Assembly (NCBI GenBank): GCA_015501585.1
Contig: JADNRY010000015.1
Span: 496,001-560,000 of the forward strand
Length of the DNA stretch: 64,000 bases
Origin: Rhodocollybia butyracea
Lineage: Eukaryota; Basidiomycota; Agaricomycetes; Agaricales; Omphalotaceae
Direction of reading: 5' to 3'
Of the stretch, positions 11,929-23,766 are shown piece by piece. The stretch's first letter is position 1. The number at the start of each line of letters is the position of its first letter. A model generated the notes under the pieces. It did not search any database. It saw only the letters and a program-made list of their open reading frames with translations, and was not told where the DNA came from. The translations under genes were made by a program, and so were the position numbers.

Positions 11929-12042
11929 GTTCGTGAGAAGGCCACGCACAGTCACATCATGTGGCAACGCTTACCACATGGTGTCATGTGACTAGTCACA
12001 ACGGTAATATATGAGTCGAAACGCTCCTAATTATGTATATCA

Positions 12043-13417
12043 ATGTTCATCAAGGTTATTGAATCCGAGAACGTCGAACTCTACCGACCAGGCGGCTTAC
12101 ACCCAGTCCATCTAGGCGACACATTTCACAACAACCGCTACACTGTTGTGCACAAACTTGGCCATGGCACATTTTCCACCGTGTGGCTCGTCAGGGACTC
12201 TATCACGGATCGCTACGCAGCTCTCAAGATTATCATATCAGAGTCAACCAAGGTAGTTTCGGAGGTAGCTGTTTTCCATCATCTCCAGCAACCAAGTAAT
12301 AAGGATATCGATAACGAGGACAAAGACTACGTTGTCCATCTGCTAGACGAATTCAATCACCACGGTCCAAATGGGACACATCAATGCATTGTAACAGAAG
12401 TCCTAGGCCCGTCTTTAGACGGTCTGGATGACGGTCAACTCATGGATTTTTTCGGGTCCATCCCAACGAGGCTCGCTAAACGCATCGCGGCTCAGATCTC
12501 TCGCGGCGTGCGGTATTTGCATAAGCATCGGGTTGTCCATGGAGGCAAGTCAACCAAGTTTGTTGTCTGTGAATCAAGGCTTGTTATACTGACCCTCACT
12601 TTCCATAGATCTCTATCTAAAAAACATTCTTCTTCATATCTATATCGTCGTGGTCGTCCCAAGAAGATGTAGAGCGGTACCTCGGAAAGCCCGTGAAGAG
12701 GGCATTCGAAACCTGCGACACTGCTACCAATCCTTCAGACTCTTTAAATCCTCATGCTCCTCAATACTTGATTGAAGACCCTGATCCTGAGTCGCTTTTG
12801 ACCCTTGCTGATCGTAATTTCTCCATGTCAAAATCGCTGACTTTGGCGAAGCCTTTCTATGGTCTCCTGATCATCCAGAAATACGCAATTCACGTTGTCC
12901 TCCTGCTTACGCTGCTCCCGAAATCTTCTTCGATAATAGTGCCGGTCCTGCGTCAGACATTTGGGCAATGGGTGTCATCGTATATTTCCTTCTGTCGGGC
13001 GGTTACTTTCCCTTCAGAGGAAGGATAATCCCGGAAATGATTCTCTGGCTGGGCCCAATGCCCTCGCGATGGTTTGAAAAGTGGGATGAGAAGTTTCTCG
13101 TGAATCCAGATGACGCAACGTGGAAGCTTGCGCTGGAGCTCAAGACGATGGCGCAGTGGCTTGCTGAGATAGGTATCGTGGATGAAGAAGCAATGGCTGA
13201 TAGAGATAAGGCTGAGAAGATACTGCGAAGAATGTTCGAGTATGAACCCGAGATGAGAGCGAGTGCATAAGAGGTTGCGGAGCTCTTAGATGATTTGATG
13301 ACTGGATTAGACATCGAACAATGGCGCGACTGGGCCGCCTTTAAACAGAGGCGAATGGAACTGCTTCAACAGTCTATAAGGCGTGCAGAGATGAGGCAGA
13401 AGAACGTAGAACAATAG
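12043..13417 (+). pseudogene. SRPK-type Ser/Thr protein kinase, disrupted
   Basis: The sequence encodes a clear SRPK-like kinase: an N-terminal YRPGGLHPVHLGDTFHNNRY, Gly-loop GHGTFSTVW, YAALKI (catalytic Lys), IVTEVLGPSLDGL hinge, GVRYLHKHRVVHGDLYLKNILL (HRD-like loop), VKIADFGEAF (DFG), AYAAPEIFF (APE), SDIWAMGVIVYFLLSGG. The reading is broken. The loop is joined across a possible GC-AG intron (donor GGAG/GCAAGT at about 12541). Frame changes occur near 12640-12660 and again near 12828 just before DFG, and an in-frame TAA at 13268 precedes a conserved tail (EVAELLDDLM) that runs to 13417. Family members phosphorylate SR-protein splicing factors; fungal genomes carry many such decaying copies. 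Sequencing error could explain one break but hardly all three. Confidence 0.75.
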
Positions 13418-13843
13418 CTTTGGATAGAATAAACACATATCCTTCCTGATTATGGGGTAGCGTGAAGGCTTGTGAGAAGGCTTGTGACTTTGCGTTAGAG
13501 CCAGTGAGTCGAAGTGACCCGAGGTACTTTAGGAGAAATCGAACCCATTAACGGCAATCGCGGGGCCGTTACACGTCATGTGGTTTTTGTCAAAGGCAAA
13601 GCAGGCAATGACGAACGCCTGGTACTGGATCGCTCATCATTCTATACAATTGGCTGAAGGCTACTAGCAGAATTGCTCTTTGATGGACCCGAAGACTACT
13701 TACCCCAGTCTACCGCGTCAAGGGCAACTTGAAGGTCAAGTGGTTTAAAACACTTGACCTTGCACAACCCATGACTGAAACTCGAGGTGTACATAAATAT
13801 TCAAGCGACTCTCACTGGGGCTTTTCTTCACTCAAGTACAACC
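13418..13843. other. Intergenic; palindrome at 13737-13759
   Basis: No gene. It holds an inverted repeat, TCAAGTG-GTTTAAAA-CACTTGA, about 95 bp upstream of the carboxylesterase start, a possible site for a dimeric regulator (inference only). Confidence 0.35.
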
Positions 13844-15569
13844 ATGCTCAAGGGAACCACAATCGTAATTTTCATTGTAAACCTCGTATGGGCTCAGTCC
13901 AGTTTGAGCGTCACTACACGTACTGGTGTCTTTACTGGTGGTCTTAACGACACCTATCCTGACGTCAGACATTTCAAGTACATTCCTTATGCAAAGGTGT
14001 GCAAACTTAAGTTGTCCTATCCATTCTCTTTACAGGAATCTGACGAGTTTCTAGCCTCCCGTAGGTTCTCGTCGATGGGCATCTCCCGAACCTCTCGACA
14101 GCTCTTCAGAGGCCATAGATTCTACCGTTTTCGGTCCATCATGTCCACAATATGTTTCTGCTGTTCCCACCGTCTGGGCTCTCAACATTACCGGTAACCT
14201 CATTGTCAATTTCGGCGAAAGTTTGCTCGCTGGTGAGGTTGCACAAAACTCTGCTGAGGACTGTCTTTCTGTTGCCATTTGGACTCCTGCAAATGCCACC
14301 TCAGACTCGAAGCTTCCTGTGGTCCTTTTCTTCACAGGTGGCGGCGACGTCACTGGTGGTGTGAATATCCCTACTCAACTTCCCGCCAACTGGGTTCACC
14401 GGTCACAGAGCCATATTGTCGTCACGACCAACTATCGTGTGAATATCTTCAGCTACCCGAGTGCGCGTGGCTTGAATGGGAGCACCAATTTTGGGTTGCA
14501 AGATCAGCGCCTTGCTGTTGAATGGGTCGCAGAGAACATCGCTAGCTTTGGGGGTGATCCCAAAAAGATCACTCTCTGGGGTCAGTCCGCCGGCGCCAGT
14601 GCGACGGATATGTACCTCTTCTCATTCAACGAGGATCCTATCATTCGGGCCTCCATCTCGAGTTCGGGCACGTCTTTTTTGGGACCCACCAACGTTGATT
14701 TCGGTGGTACCAACTTCACCTTTGTAGCAAAGTCTCTCGGATGTGATTTCGCGGATGCTCGACTTGAACTCGAGGTAAAAGTTAATCATAATAGAATAGA
14801 ATGTATCTAACCTGAAACAGTGCATGAGGCGCATACCGGTTGCTCGCCTTGAGAATTTTGTTGGCCAGTATCAGGACAATTCCACTCTTGTTAATACGTC
14901 ACAGCCTGCTATATCCTTTGTACGACAAGGTACTTACACTGGTAAATCGACCCGCCCTTTACTCATATACCTGTCTCCACAGTCGATAACAAATTCGTCT
15001 TCTCAAACTACACCGAGCGATATCTTAATGGATTAGTCGCAAAAGTTCCGACAATTCTAGGGACCACCGCACGTGAAGGTTCAGCGTTGGTCCCGTATCC
15101 CGTCGACAATCCTATAGCAGGACCATCCAACGAATCGATCATCAACGAAACACTCGAATTTGTTTGCGGTGCCTATAACACCAGCGTTCTGCGCAATCAG
15201 ATCGGTTTATCCACTTATCGTTACGAGTGGGCTGGTAACTTTAGCAACATTTCGCCCGTGTCGTGGCTAGGGGCCTATCATTATTCTGATCTTTATGAAA
15301 TTTTTGGTACGTATCTCATTGCACCGGGCGACATTTCGGACTTGGAGGTACAGACGTCGGAGAAGATGCAGGGTTATTTCCTGGACTTTATTACAGATCC
15401 GTCGTCACTCCCAACCAATGGGTGGCCGGAATATCAGGTTAATAACCAGAAGACTGGAGGGACACTAGCTCAGTTTGGTGCTGATGGGAAAGTGGTTCAG
15501 TTCGTCGATGGCAATTCGGTTGAGGGGCCATGCCATATCCCAGGCGATTTGTATAATACTAGCCCTTGA
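13844..15569 (+). CDS. Secreted type-B carboxylesterase / lipase
   Basis: Alpha/beta-hydrolase of the COesterase family. The ATG at 13844 starts a signal peptide (MLKGTTIVIFIVNLVWA). After the first intron comes PPVGSRRWASPEPL, then NSAEDCLSVAIWTPANA, an oxyanion-hole region (FFTGGGDVTGG), TTNYRVNIFSYP, FGLQDQRLAVEWVAENI and FGGDPKKITLWGQSAGA with the nucleophilic Ser. Near the C-terminus, WLGAYHYSDLYEIFG carries the likely catalytic His. Several N-glycosylation sequons occur, in keeping with secretion. About 530 residues; exon phases I tested are consistent and the stop is at 15569. Expected to hydrolyse esters of lipids or plant-wall compounds outside the cell; the specific substrate is unknown. 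Confidence 0.88.
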
Positions 15570-15595
15570 GCTGTATTTAATCAAATGTAGCGTGT

Positions 15596-17724
15596 TTATA
15601 CATCTTTTTCCGAACTTTCAACATCAGAGGTACTTGTAGAATCTGGTGATACGCTGGGTCCGTATGTGGTCACGACTGGTCCTTTGAACCAGTAAACGCC
15701 CGAAACGAGGTAGTACGCCGTTGCGAAAAGCATGACTGCGCCAACCACTAGTACCGTATAATTCATTGTTGCTGGACCAGCTACGCCTGGTTCCGATGGG
15801 AACAACAGGACGATGCTCATAACGAACATAAACAAAAGTGCAGCGACCGATATGGGTAAACTCTGTAGCGATCAGCGGCAATGGCAGCGGGATGCTGGGT
15901 GCACTCACCATTATGCCCGTGTGAAATGGACCTTTCTCAAACTCCTTTCTTCCTCCTAGCCATCGCGCTGCAATTGCTGTCGAGTAGCAGGTAAACTGTC
16001 CTACAACGGCGAGAGCAAATATAGCATTACTAGCGGCATTGCCTGCGAGTGGGATCAATGCAAGCAGCATTCCACCGGCAGCCGAGAACCACACGCAGCG
16101 GGTAGGCACAGAAAGAGAACGATTGACATAGTACAGATATTTGGACAAGGGTAATGCACCTAACTAAGATAAGCAATAAACTTGAAGTAATCGAGGAAGC
16201 AACCGTACCATCACGGCTGAAGGCAAACACTTGCCTGGAAGACGATATGAGCTGTAGGCACAAGGAGAGGTTAGCCTGGTTAGCCTGGTCGTAAATGGCC
16301 CTTACCACGCTTGTGCCCATCATGTACTGAGCAATTATTAATATTGTCCAGAGTGCCAGTGTACCACGTTGACCTAGACTGTTGAAGAATATCTTGAAAA
16401 TGATTCAGTTTATGTATGACTAAGGATGCAGTCAAGCGAGTGCACACCGTAGCTAAAGGTTGACCAATTGCATTGGACAATATTCCGTCCAAATCTTTAC
16501 CCATGTTGAATGCAAGAGATACATTTATCCCTGTCATGGACGATTAGTATAAAGGACATCATCAGTAAAGCTGGATTATGTACCCCATCCCAATATACAC
16601 GTAGCAGCAGTAGATAGAACAGTAGCCCAAGGAATGGCGAAACTCGCATTCCGAGCTTCTTCACTTATATGGACACAAGAGTCGAAGCCTCCAACAGTCC
16701 ATAGAGGGGCAAGAAATCCAAAAATGAAAGCAAATCCATCCGGCCAGGACGATACTAATATAAAGACTATCAGCGAAGAACTGGTAAAGATGAAATTGTA
16801 TCCACAGTTTTTAAAACCCCCAAACGCGTATTTTGCATCATTTTTGAACTCTGAAGGTGTATTCGCAGGGAGGGCAAAAATTACGGCAAGACATAATCTA
16901 TGTAGTACGTAGTAATGAGAGCGAGGTAGCAGGATACTGGAGTACACTCACCCAATATTGACCAAGATATACACAATCTGTAGCCTTGCAATGATTTTCG
17001 TTGCGCAACTGCACAAGACAGTTTGGGAAACCATGATAGCGGCAAAAACACCACTATGGAACAAAGTCGCAAAATCCAATCGAGTTATGAGTTACTACAC
17101 TCACTAGATTTGGAAGGCATTCGCAGTAAATGTCTGATTAGTTCCGATGCTAGCAGCAGCTGTTACCTGTACCGCACACCCCCAGTTGACGCTCTGCGTT
17201 CAATCGCTATCAGGAAAGCGGTCAGGAGATGGGAAATGTGACCCACAGTCAGGGCCGCAATGTACGCCATGGTATCGACATCTGCCAGTTTTCAGCATGC
17301 AAGCAAGCTGTAAAAATAAGCGACTACATACATCCTAAAAGCCATGAGAGATAATTCCTGTACTTTGGGGACGAGAACTTGAAAGTCCAGTAATAAACTC
17401 CACCCGAAGTTGGCGCAGCTGATCCGAGCTCAGCAACCGCTACAGCAATGAACATGAGGAAGACCGAGCAGACGGTCCATCCCCAGACCATACTAACAGC
17501 ACCACCGTACGGGATAGAGTATACAAGAACCGAACTACAACAAGTAAAGCATCATCGCGAGAGCGTGTAAAGAGCAGAGATAACACTAACGCGATAGACG
17601 GCAAGACGCCCTGAAAAGAGAACGCTACACCAAAAAGCTCCAATATTCCAAAATCACGCTTGAATTCCTGCTTGTACCCGAGTTGGGCAAGGAGTTGTTC
17701 ATCTTTAACTGTGAGGCTGCTCAT
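15596..17724 (-). CDS. APC-family amino acid / GABA permease
   Basis: Multi-exon membrane transporter starting at 17724 (MSSLTVKDEQLLAQLGYKQE) and ending SEKDV at 15596. The N-terminus KRDFGILELFGVAFSFQG is the hallmark of the fungal UGA4/HNM1-type group (GABA, choline and polyamine permeases). Following exons encode SIPYGGAVSMVWGW, VAELGSAAPTSGGVYYW (conserved in APC transporters), SSPKYRNYLSWLLG and SVNWGCAVQV, then a series of hydrophobic segments with about ten introns. Length is about 520-540 residues with 11-12 TM segments expected. It lies tail-to-tail with the carboxylesterase, only 26 bp apart. The region upstream of its start is tandemly duplicated (17721-18045). I followed only part of the exons, so small defects are not excluded. 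Confidence 0.85.
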
Positions 17725-18045
17725 GTTGAGGCCTTCAGAGTTCAGAGTAATAAGAAGCGAACAGGAGGGCGCTATAGCGGCTTATCGTGAATTGTTCCTC
17801 TGAAGCGCTGTCAAGGTATGCATGACCTAAGTACAGTTACTATTTGTAATTGAATGATGAAGGATGAAGACCTACTTGATCATGGGTGAGCGAGGTCTTC
17901 GAGCTTCAGAGTGATAAGAAGGGAGTAAGGAGGGGGCTGTATTGGCTTATCATGAATTGTTCCTTAAAGCGCGGTCAGGCCTAGGTACAGAGAGTTTGAT
18001 TACCATTTGAACGATGGAGACCTACTTAATCATGAGTTCACCCAT
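17721..18045. repeat. Degenerate tandem duplication, period about 160 bp
   Basis: Unit 1 (about 17721-17880) and unit 2 (about 17881-18045) align along most of their length: GAGGCCTTCAGAGTTCAGAG with GAGGTCTTCGAGCTTCAGAG, GGCTTATCGTGAATTGTTCC with GGCTTATCATGAATTGTTCC, and GACCTACTTGATCATG with GACCTACTTAATCATG. The unit boundary coincides with the start codon of the permease (CAT at 17722-17724), so start-proximal 5' sequence is present twice and a third CAT-containing edge lies near 18030. Confidence 0.8.
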
Positions 18046-18559
18046 TATCTCAGGACATTCATTTCTATATCGGTACACGCCACTAGAAGTACGACACTGC
18101 GGCCCTTTTGGGGAGCTTGGACTCGAAGTATACAAACTGGCTCCAGTGTTTACGGTCAACTTTCCAGCAAACCGCTTCAGCTGACACTTGATAAGCTGAG
18201 CTATCAGGAGGAGAAACCTTTTCCAAGTAACCCATTCTTGGTCATTACCTGAAAGTAGAGGTATTAAATCTCCGACTGGAAAATTTGTAATATTCAAAAC
18301 CCACCTCGGTGCATACGAAGGTCCCATGAGACAGCCCAATATGGTTACATAGCATATGAGATTCTCAATGTCAAAGATGATGAGTGTACACAGAATTTAA
18401 TTCCCGAGAGAGTGTAGTTATCATTATAGATCATCACTGTAATACACGGTCCTGAGCCCAAAGAAAACTAACGGAAATGAAGGACGTCGATATTGTTCAC
18501 TGCAGGAGAGATTGACTTAGAGGAGTTGAAGATTAACGAGATCGAGAAGCATACGGTTG
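18046..18559. other. Intergenic with an unassigned minus-strand open frame
   Basis: A minus-strand frame (18022-18339) contains APRWVLNITNFPVGDLIPLLSG, which is protein-like and ends at a good GT donor near 18249. I could not link it to a family or to further exons. It may be a remnant of a decayed gene. Confidence 0.25.
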
Positions 18560-19420
18560 TCATACACTCTTGCTTTGAGCACGGATAGCCTCGGAGAGAG
18601 CGATATCAGCTTCAACAGTGAGGACAGGGTCTTCTACACTCGATATAACTCTAGTTGGTGTTACTGCATTCGTGATGAGAAATTGGCCATCTGTGATAAT
18701 CATTTAGTCTAAAGATATCGGATGAGAAATCTAACAAAAATGAACGCACTAGGAAAGTCGTTCTTTTCGGCCCGCCAGAGGGCGTCAGCTAGATCTTTTC
18801 CGACTCCAGTAATGACGTGTCTCTTAACGAGCCGTCGCTGCGCCTCCTCGACGGAGAGTTCGATATACCATCGTTCATCAAGTAAAAGCGCGGCTTCTCC
18901 CCAAGAATCGACGCCAAGAGCAGCATAGAGGCCCTCGATGATCACGAGACGATGATTTGGGTGAATCGATATGGCATCTGGTGTAGGGTCTTTAAGAGAG
19001 TGGTCCCAGGAAGGCGCTTTGATGATTTGCATGTCTGCAGAAATTTCTGTTCGCAAACTCTGAACAAACTGAAGGTACGATGCAGAATCGAATGTCCAAT
19101 GAGCCCCCCTTCTGTCGCGAGCAAGTATAGGATCAGGAAACTGTGCTAGTTGTGCGCGGCTAAGATGCCATCCGTCCAATGAAACAAGGATTGCCGAGTT
19201 TTGAGGATCATTTACAAGTAAAATATCGATGTACTTGAGCAAGAGATCGGCAAAAGTCGATTTACCAGAGGCTGGGATTCCATATATCCCGACCAAGAGA
19301 CGTGAAGAAGCAGGCTTCCTATGGAGGCCTCAGTTGGAGGAACGGGTGGAAAAGCCGTAAGACGTACTTGGCCAGCATATCCACCAACACTGGAGCCAGT
19401 TCTCTGGCTTTATCCTCCAT
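18560..19420 (-). CDS. P-loop kinase/ATPase, YFH7-like (uridine kinase superfamily)
   Basis: Start at 19420 (MEDKARELAPVLVDMLAK), an intron, then LLVGIYGIPASGKSTF, whose GIPASGKST is the Walker A loop. VSLDGWHLSRAQLAQFPDP and RRGAHWTFDSASYL are strongly conserved in fungal YFH7/phosphoribulokinase-uridine kinase-like proteins, as are WDHSLKDPTPDAI, VIIEGLYAAL (Walker B region) and LLDERWYIELSVEEAQRRLVKRHV. The last intron interrupts DFP-NGQFLI and the protein ends QSKSV at 18560, about 250 residues. The family transfers phosphate to small metabolites; the substrate of YFH7-type proteins is not established. The frame is intact in three exons. Confidence 0.88.
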
Positions 19421-19589
19421 AATGAAGACTAGTGTACCCGGCTACACCGCGGGTTGTCCTCGATTTCCGCACCAAATTTCAGATCCAGTAGGATAAAAGT
19501 CATTAGAACAAGACGGCACTAAGCGCCATATACGGGCGCTAATTATTGAATTAAGCTCTTGCAACGACCACGAGTACAACTGACCTATA

Positions 19590-22500
19590 ATGGATAGTAG
19601 TCGCGTATTAAAGCGGTAAATTCTCCAACGTATTTTACACAGTGTCTTTATTGAATCTTCATTTCAGCGCCGACCCGTCGAGTATACAAGACAAGTTTCT
19701 GGTCGGCTATCAAGGATGGTAAGCGATACAGCTTTTATCGACATCATACTCAGGGGATTCAATATCCTCAGGTTTACTTGTCCAGGTGATGGAGAGCCGA
19801 TTGACCCAGGTGACCTACACTGTAACTTTCTTTTCACGAAAGCTTGACCGGGTTTAGGACACCATGGATGGCTGCATTGGCTCAATCAACCTATTTCAGA
19901 TGGTGGACGACCGCATACGGATCTCTGGCCTGATGTATCAGAGTACTCTCCTTCCGAGCTCTACCCTGTACCAGGGATCAACTTCCATTCTGGAGAGCCA
20001 GCTACCCTTTTCTCTTCGCGCAATCCAAAAACTGTCCAAAGGTGTGACTGATGGTATCGATGTTTCAACCAGTAGCTGATCTATAAATGACAATAGACAT
20101 TTCCATTGGATGGCGCGTCATGGTGTTGACGGTGTCTTTCTTCAGAGATTTCTTGGCCAGTGTGACTTGGAAGGCGGGTCCAAAGGCATCCCGCGTCTTC
20201 GGGATGAAGTCACTGACCGTGTGCAAGAAGCCGCGGAGAAAGAAGGTCGCGTCTTTGCCATTATGTGCGTAGCGCCCAATCCTTGTCAAGGCTGCTTGTG
20301 AAGTTCCGCAGGTATGATGTTTCTGGGGTCGATCCCGACAAAGTCATGAAAATTTTTACCCGAGACTGGGTTCATCTCATCTACGAAAAACGTATCCTCG
20401 ATAGTCCAAATTACCTCAAGGAGAGAGGAATGCCAGTGATTGGGCTTTGGGGTCAGTTTCGTCATTCTGTTAAGCTATGTCTTCCTTGTCCTTAAACTGT
20501 ATTCAGGCTTTGGGTTCAAGAACAGAAACCACACTCCCGACCTGGTGAAGAACATTACACGATTTATCCGAGATGTTACGCCTGGCGGAGCCTACTTAAT
20601 GGCTGGTAAGTGGGATTAGAATCGCGGGTACTCGGATTCAATATTTACTCTTTACCCTTTGCAGGTACCGCTACTCATTGGCGGAGGTCCGTCGAGGACG
20701 CGGATCCTAACCCTGCCTTCCTCGACGTGTGGCTGAACGAATTTGATGCTATATCCCCTTGGATGGTAGGACGCCTGACCAATGAAGATCATGTTGATAT
20801 GTATGCAGAGCATTATATGAAGGCAGACGTAGAATTGTTGAAGAAGAGTCACGAGGAAGGGAACAGGAAGATTGATTATATTCCTGTCGTATACCCTGGC
20901 TTTTCCGTAAGCTGTAGTTGTCTAAATCAGAAATGGGTTACTCATGTACTCTATAGGGGCTGAACCTCACCGAAGGAAAGTGGGAGTTCAATCAGATCAA
21001 ACGGAACGGCGGTAAATTTTTGTGGCAACAAATATTCAATGCAAAGCGTCTTGGCTTGAGGGTCATGTATGGGTGAGCACGATGGTTGTAGCATGTTGAT
21101 TACCCTTTTCGATTCTGAAGCATATCTCACAGGGCAATGTGGGATGAGTAGGTTTCTATGGAACATTGGTCGTTTTTGAATACTGATCCATTACCCGCGA
21201 CGCTTTAGATACGACGAAGGCACAGCTCTCATGCCAGTTATTGAAAAGAGCCGTCTGTTACCCCATTCTGAAAAATACACGTTCATGGCTCTCGACGCGG
21301 ATGGTTATGATCTCCCCGCGGACTGGTATGTCATATGCTTGCTATTGTTCGAAAGCTTGTTTATATATGGTTGCGCCTTTCTGCTTTCTAAGGTATATGA
21401 GGATTTGTGGTTTTGCTGCTGAAGGTCTACGAAGTGAACGAATGATTCACGAGACTTTCCCTTCGAAGGAACTGCAAGATTATTGGTCCACGCGTCCTCG
21501 CTACGAGGAAGTAAGTAACAAATCAGGCGATTTTGTATCAGGAAGTCAAGGCGGAGAAGGTGGACAGTCGTTTCAGCACTGGCTTGATGCTCAGCAAAAA
21601 GGGAAAGATGATGATGCACCGCCGCCTCCGTACTCTCTTGAAGTCGCAGAACCAGCTGCAAGCTCCTCGAGGGATGCTGCAAGCACTACGTCCCAAAACT
21701 TGCCCGCCGATGCCGCTGTGACATCGATCACTGCTGACCTTTCCCGCCAGTCTATATCGTCTGCGCCTGCTCCATCAGCGTCATCGTCGTCAGCGTCATC
21801 GGCGACACGACCTCAGCCTCCTCTTCACCCATCTCGAGTCTCATCCAGTTCTAGCAACAGGGTTAGCTCGCCACCAGTCTCAACACCTCCAGTCCATCCA
21901 TCTCGTACCACTCGGCCTCCTGAGCCCAACCTTCTATCCCGACCACAATCCCTTTCCGTTTCGAGACCTCAAACACAACAGCCACCACAGTTAACAGCTG
22001 GTCGTACCAGCTCACCTCAGCGGCCTTCTGCCGACTGGAATAGCGGGCCTAATCGCCCGGCTTCTTCAGCCTCGTATCGGCCCCATCCAGCTTCCCCTCC
22101 GCATGCTTCGAGGCCAATTACTCCTTTTGACTCCCAGAATGGAAGGAATCATCCATTCGGTTCGGGTGAATCAACGTCCTTCCCTCAAGCCAACGTACTT
22201 TCGGGACCGCCGAATAGTACTACAACGTCTTATCCACCACAGCAGTCTTACCATTCTCAGCAAGCTTCTTATACTCCGCCCGGAGGACCGCCTCCTGGGC
22301 ATCCGAGTTCTTCCTTCCACGCTGGATCCTACGGTCCGACGTCGTCTCAGTCTCAGCCACCAATTCCATATTTGTCTCGTCCTTCCCCTCAATCTCAGCC
22401 CAGTAGCTATTTTCCAACGCCACCACACAGTCCCCCGCCGGAGAAACGTTTCCGGATCCCCATTATGGGTATCCTACGCATCATGTGGGAGGAGGTGCAT

Positions 22501-22989
22501 ATTCCCCGCCTCCGTCGCAACCGTATCAAATGCCAGGATATCCTCCCTCTCAAAGCACCTACTCTCATCCTTCGTCGTCCCCGTATAATGACGCAGGACC
22601 TTGGGCTCCACCTCGTAAGTTTTTTTCGTAATTTTTTGCAATCGACAAACTAATAGTAATCGCGCATGTATAGACCCTATGAATTCGACATCGCCTCCGC
22701 TTCCTCTTCAGAGTCAATATCCTCAGGCTTACGGAGGTTATCCAAACTCTTATCAACAAATGCCAGGGCCTTCCTCGTCGACGACATCGACATCTTCTTC
22801 AAGTTTAACTAACTATGCCCGAAACGCCGTCGATAAGGTGGCTGGACGTGACACGGTACAGCAGCTGGAGAATAAACTAGGAAGTCTAGCTCATGGTAAG
22901 TTTGTCTGGGATCCTGTGCGATTGGTGGTGTACTAACAGCATTTCTCGCAGGTAGCAGCAAACTGTTGGGTAAATTTACGAAGTTCTAA
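19590..22989 (+). CDS. GH71/GH99-like hydrolase with disordered C-terminal tail (frame break in tail)
   Basis: The first exon MDSSRVLKR (19590) joins ADPSSIQDKFLVGYQGWF, then PIDPGHHGWLHWLNQP, HTDLWPDVSEYSPSEL and HFHWMARHGVDGVFLQRF. Later exons hold VIGLWGFGFKNR, ATHWRRSVEDADPNPAF, DYIPVVYPGFSGLNL and FLWQQIFNAKRLGLRVMYGAMWDEYDEGTAL. These match the fungal xylosidase/arabinosidase-annotated GH99/GH71-like TIM-barrel group. No signal peptide. After about residue 430 comes a Ser/Pro/Gln-rich tail of over 400 residues ending YARNAVDKVAGRD...GKFTKF. In the tail the frame changes at a run of five C (22432-22436): PPHSPPP before it and PDPHYGYPTHHVGGG after it are clearly both coding, and a sixth C would restore continuity. 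No phase-compatible intron explains it. Confidence 0.82.
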
Positions 22990-23766
22990 GTTGTTACCTA
23001 GATATCTGTAATCGTTAATAATCTGAGCTGTATTACTTGTAACCGTTTTGTCTCATTTGATTACTTAGTCTTGGGGGTTCGATGCCTAATAGTCTCCCGG
23101 ATGCGAACCTAATCGAGACAAATGAAGGAAGGTGAGGAAGTTGGGGGAGAAGATTGAGTCGAGTCACAATCTCGCCTCGTGTTCATGTCGAAGCCAGACC
23201 ACGTCAAGACTGATCTGAGAGCGTGGGGGTGTAAACGATGATCGTAGCAGCATGCTCCGCTATAAGCTAACCTTTTCTCCGCCGAGTTTCTTGCGGCAGC
23301 TTGAGCTTGGGAGCCTGGTTGTTGCAAACTTCTTGAGTCTGAGTCTATGTGTGCTACTAGTGACGCAAATGTTTTTATTATTTAAATTTAAGATTCAAGC
23401 CCTCATCACCACGTTTCGGCAGAAGAGAGCCTCGAGTTTGGAGTTTTTTTTGTTCTCGAGAACGATGTCGTTTTATGAGAGCAATTACTTTGTATTTACG
23501 GGTTCGTTGCGACGTGAGATGCGTTTCAGAAAGCGGCAGTCAAGAGGTGAGGTAAAGGAAGCTTGGCGCGTAAAAGCTGCGAATCGATAAACTGATGGTT
23601 TTGGGACCAAAGACCCGGAAAAGTGGGACAAAGTGATGATGAGCGAATAGACTTTGGTTCTGTGATGGTGCCATGAGGAAGAGAAGGTGAGGTAAAGACC
23701 GTTTGGAGGCTGGCAAGTAGGAATGTAGGAATGGACGAGAAGAGTATATAACACAGTGTAAACTAA
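22990..23766. other. Intergenic between GH71/99-like and zinc-finger genes
   Basis: About 780 bp; holds the 3' region of one gene and the promoter of the next. No coding signal I trust. A purine-rich stretch lies at 23590-23710. Confidence 0.45.

Noticed and set aside
18022..18339. Extra exon or gene near the permease (APRWVLNITNFPVG)
   Set aside because: Protein-like but could not be connected to any start, family or neighbouring exons; noted only in the intergenic entry.
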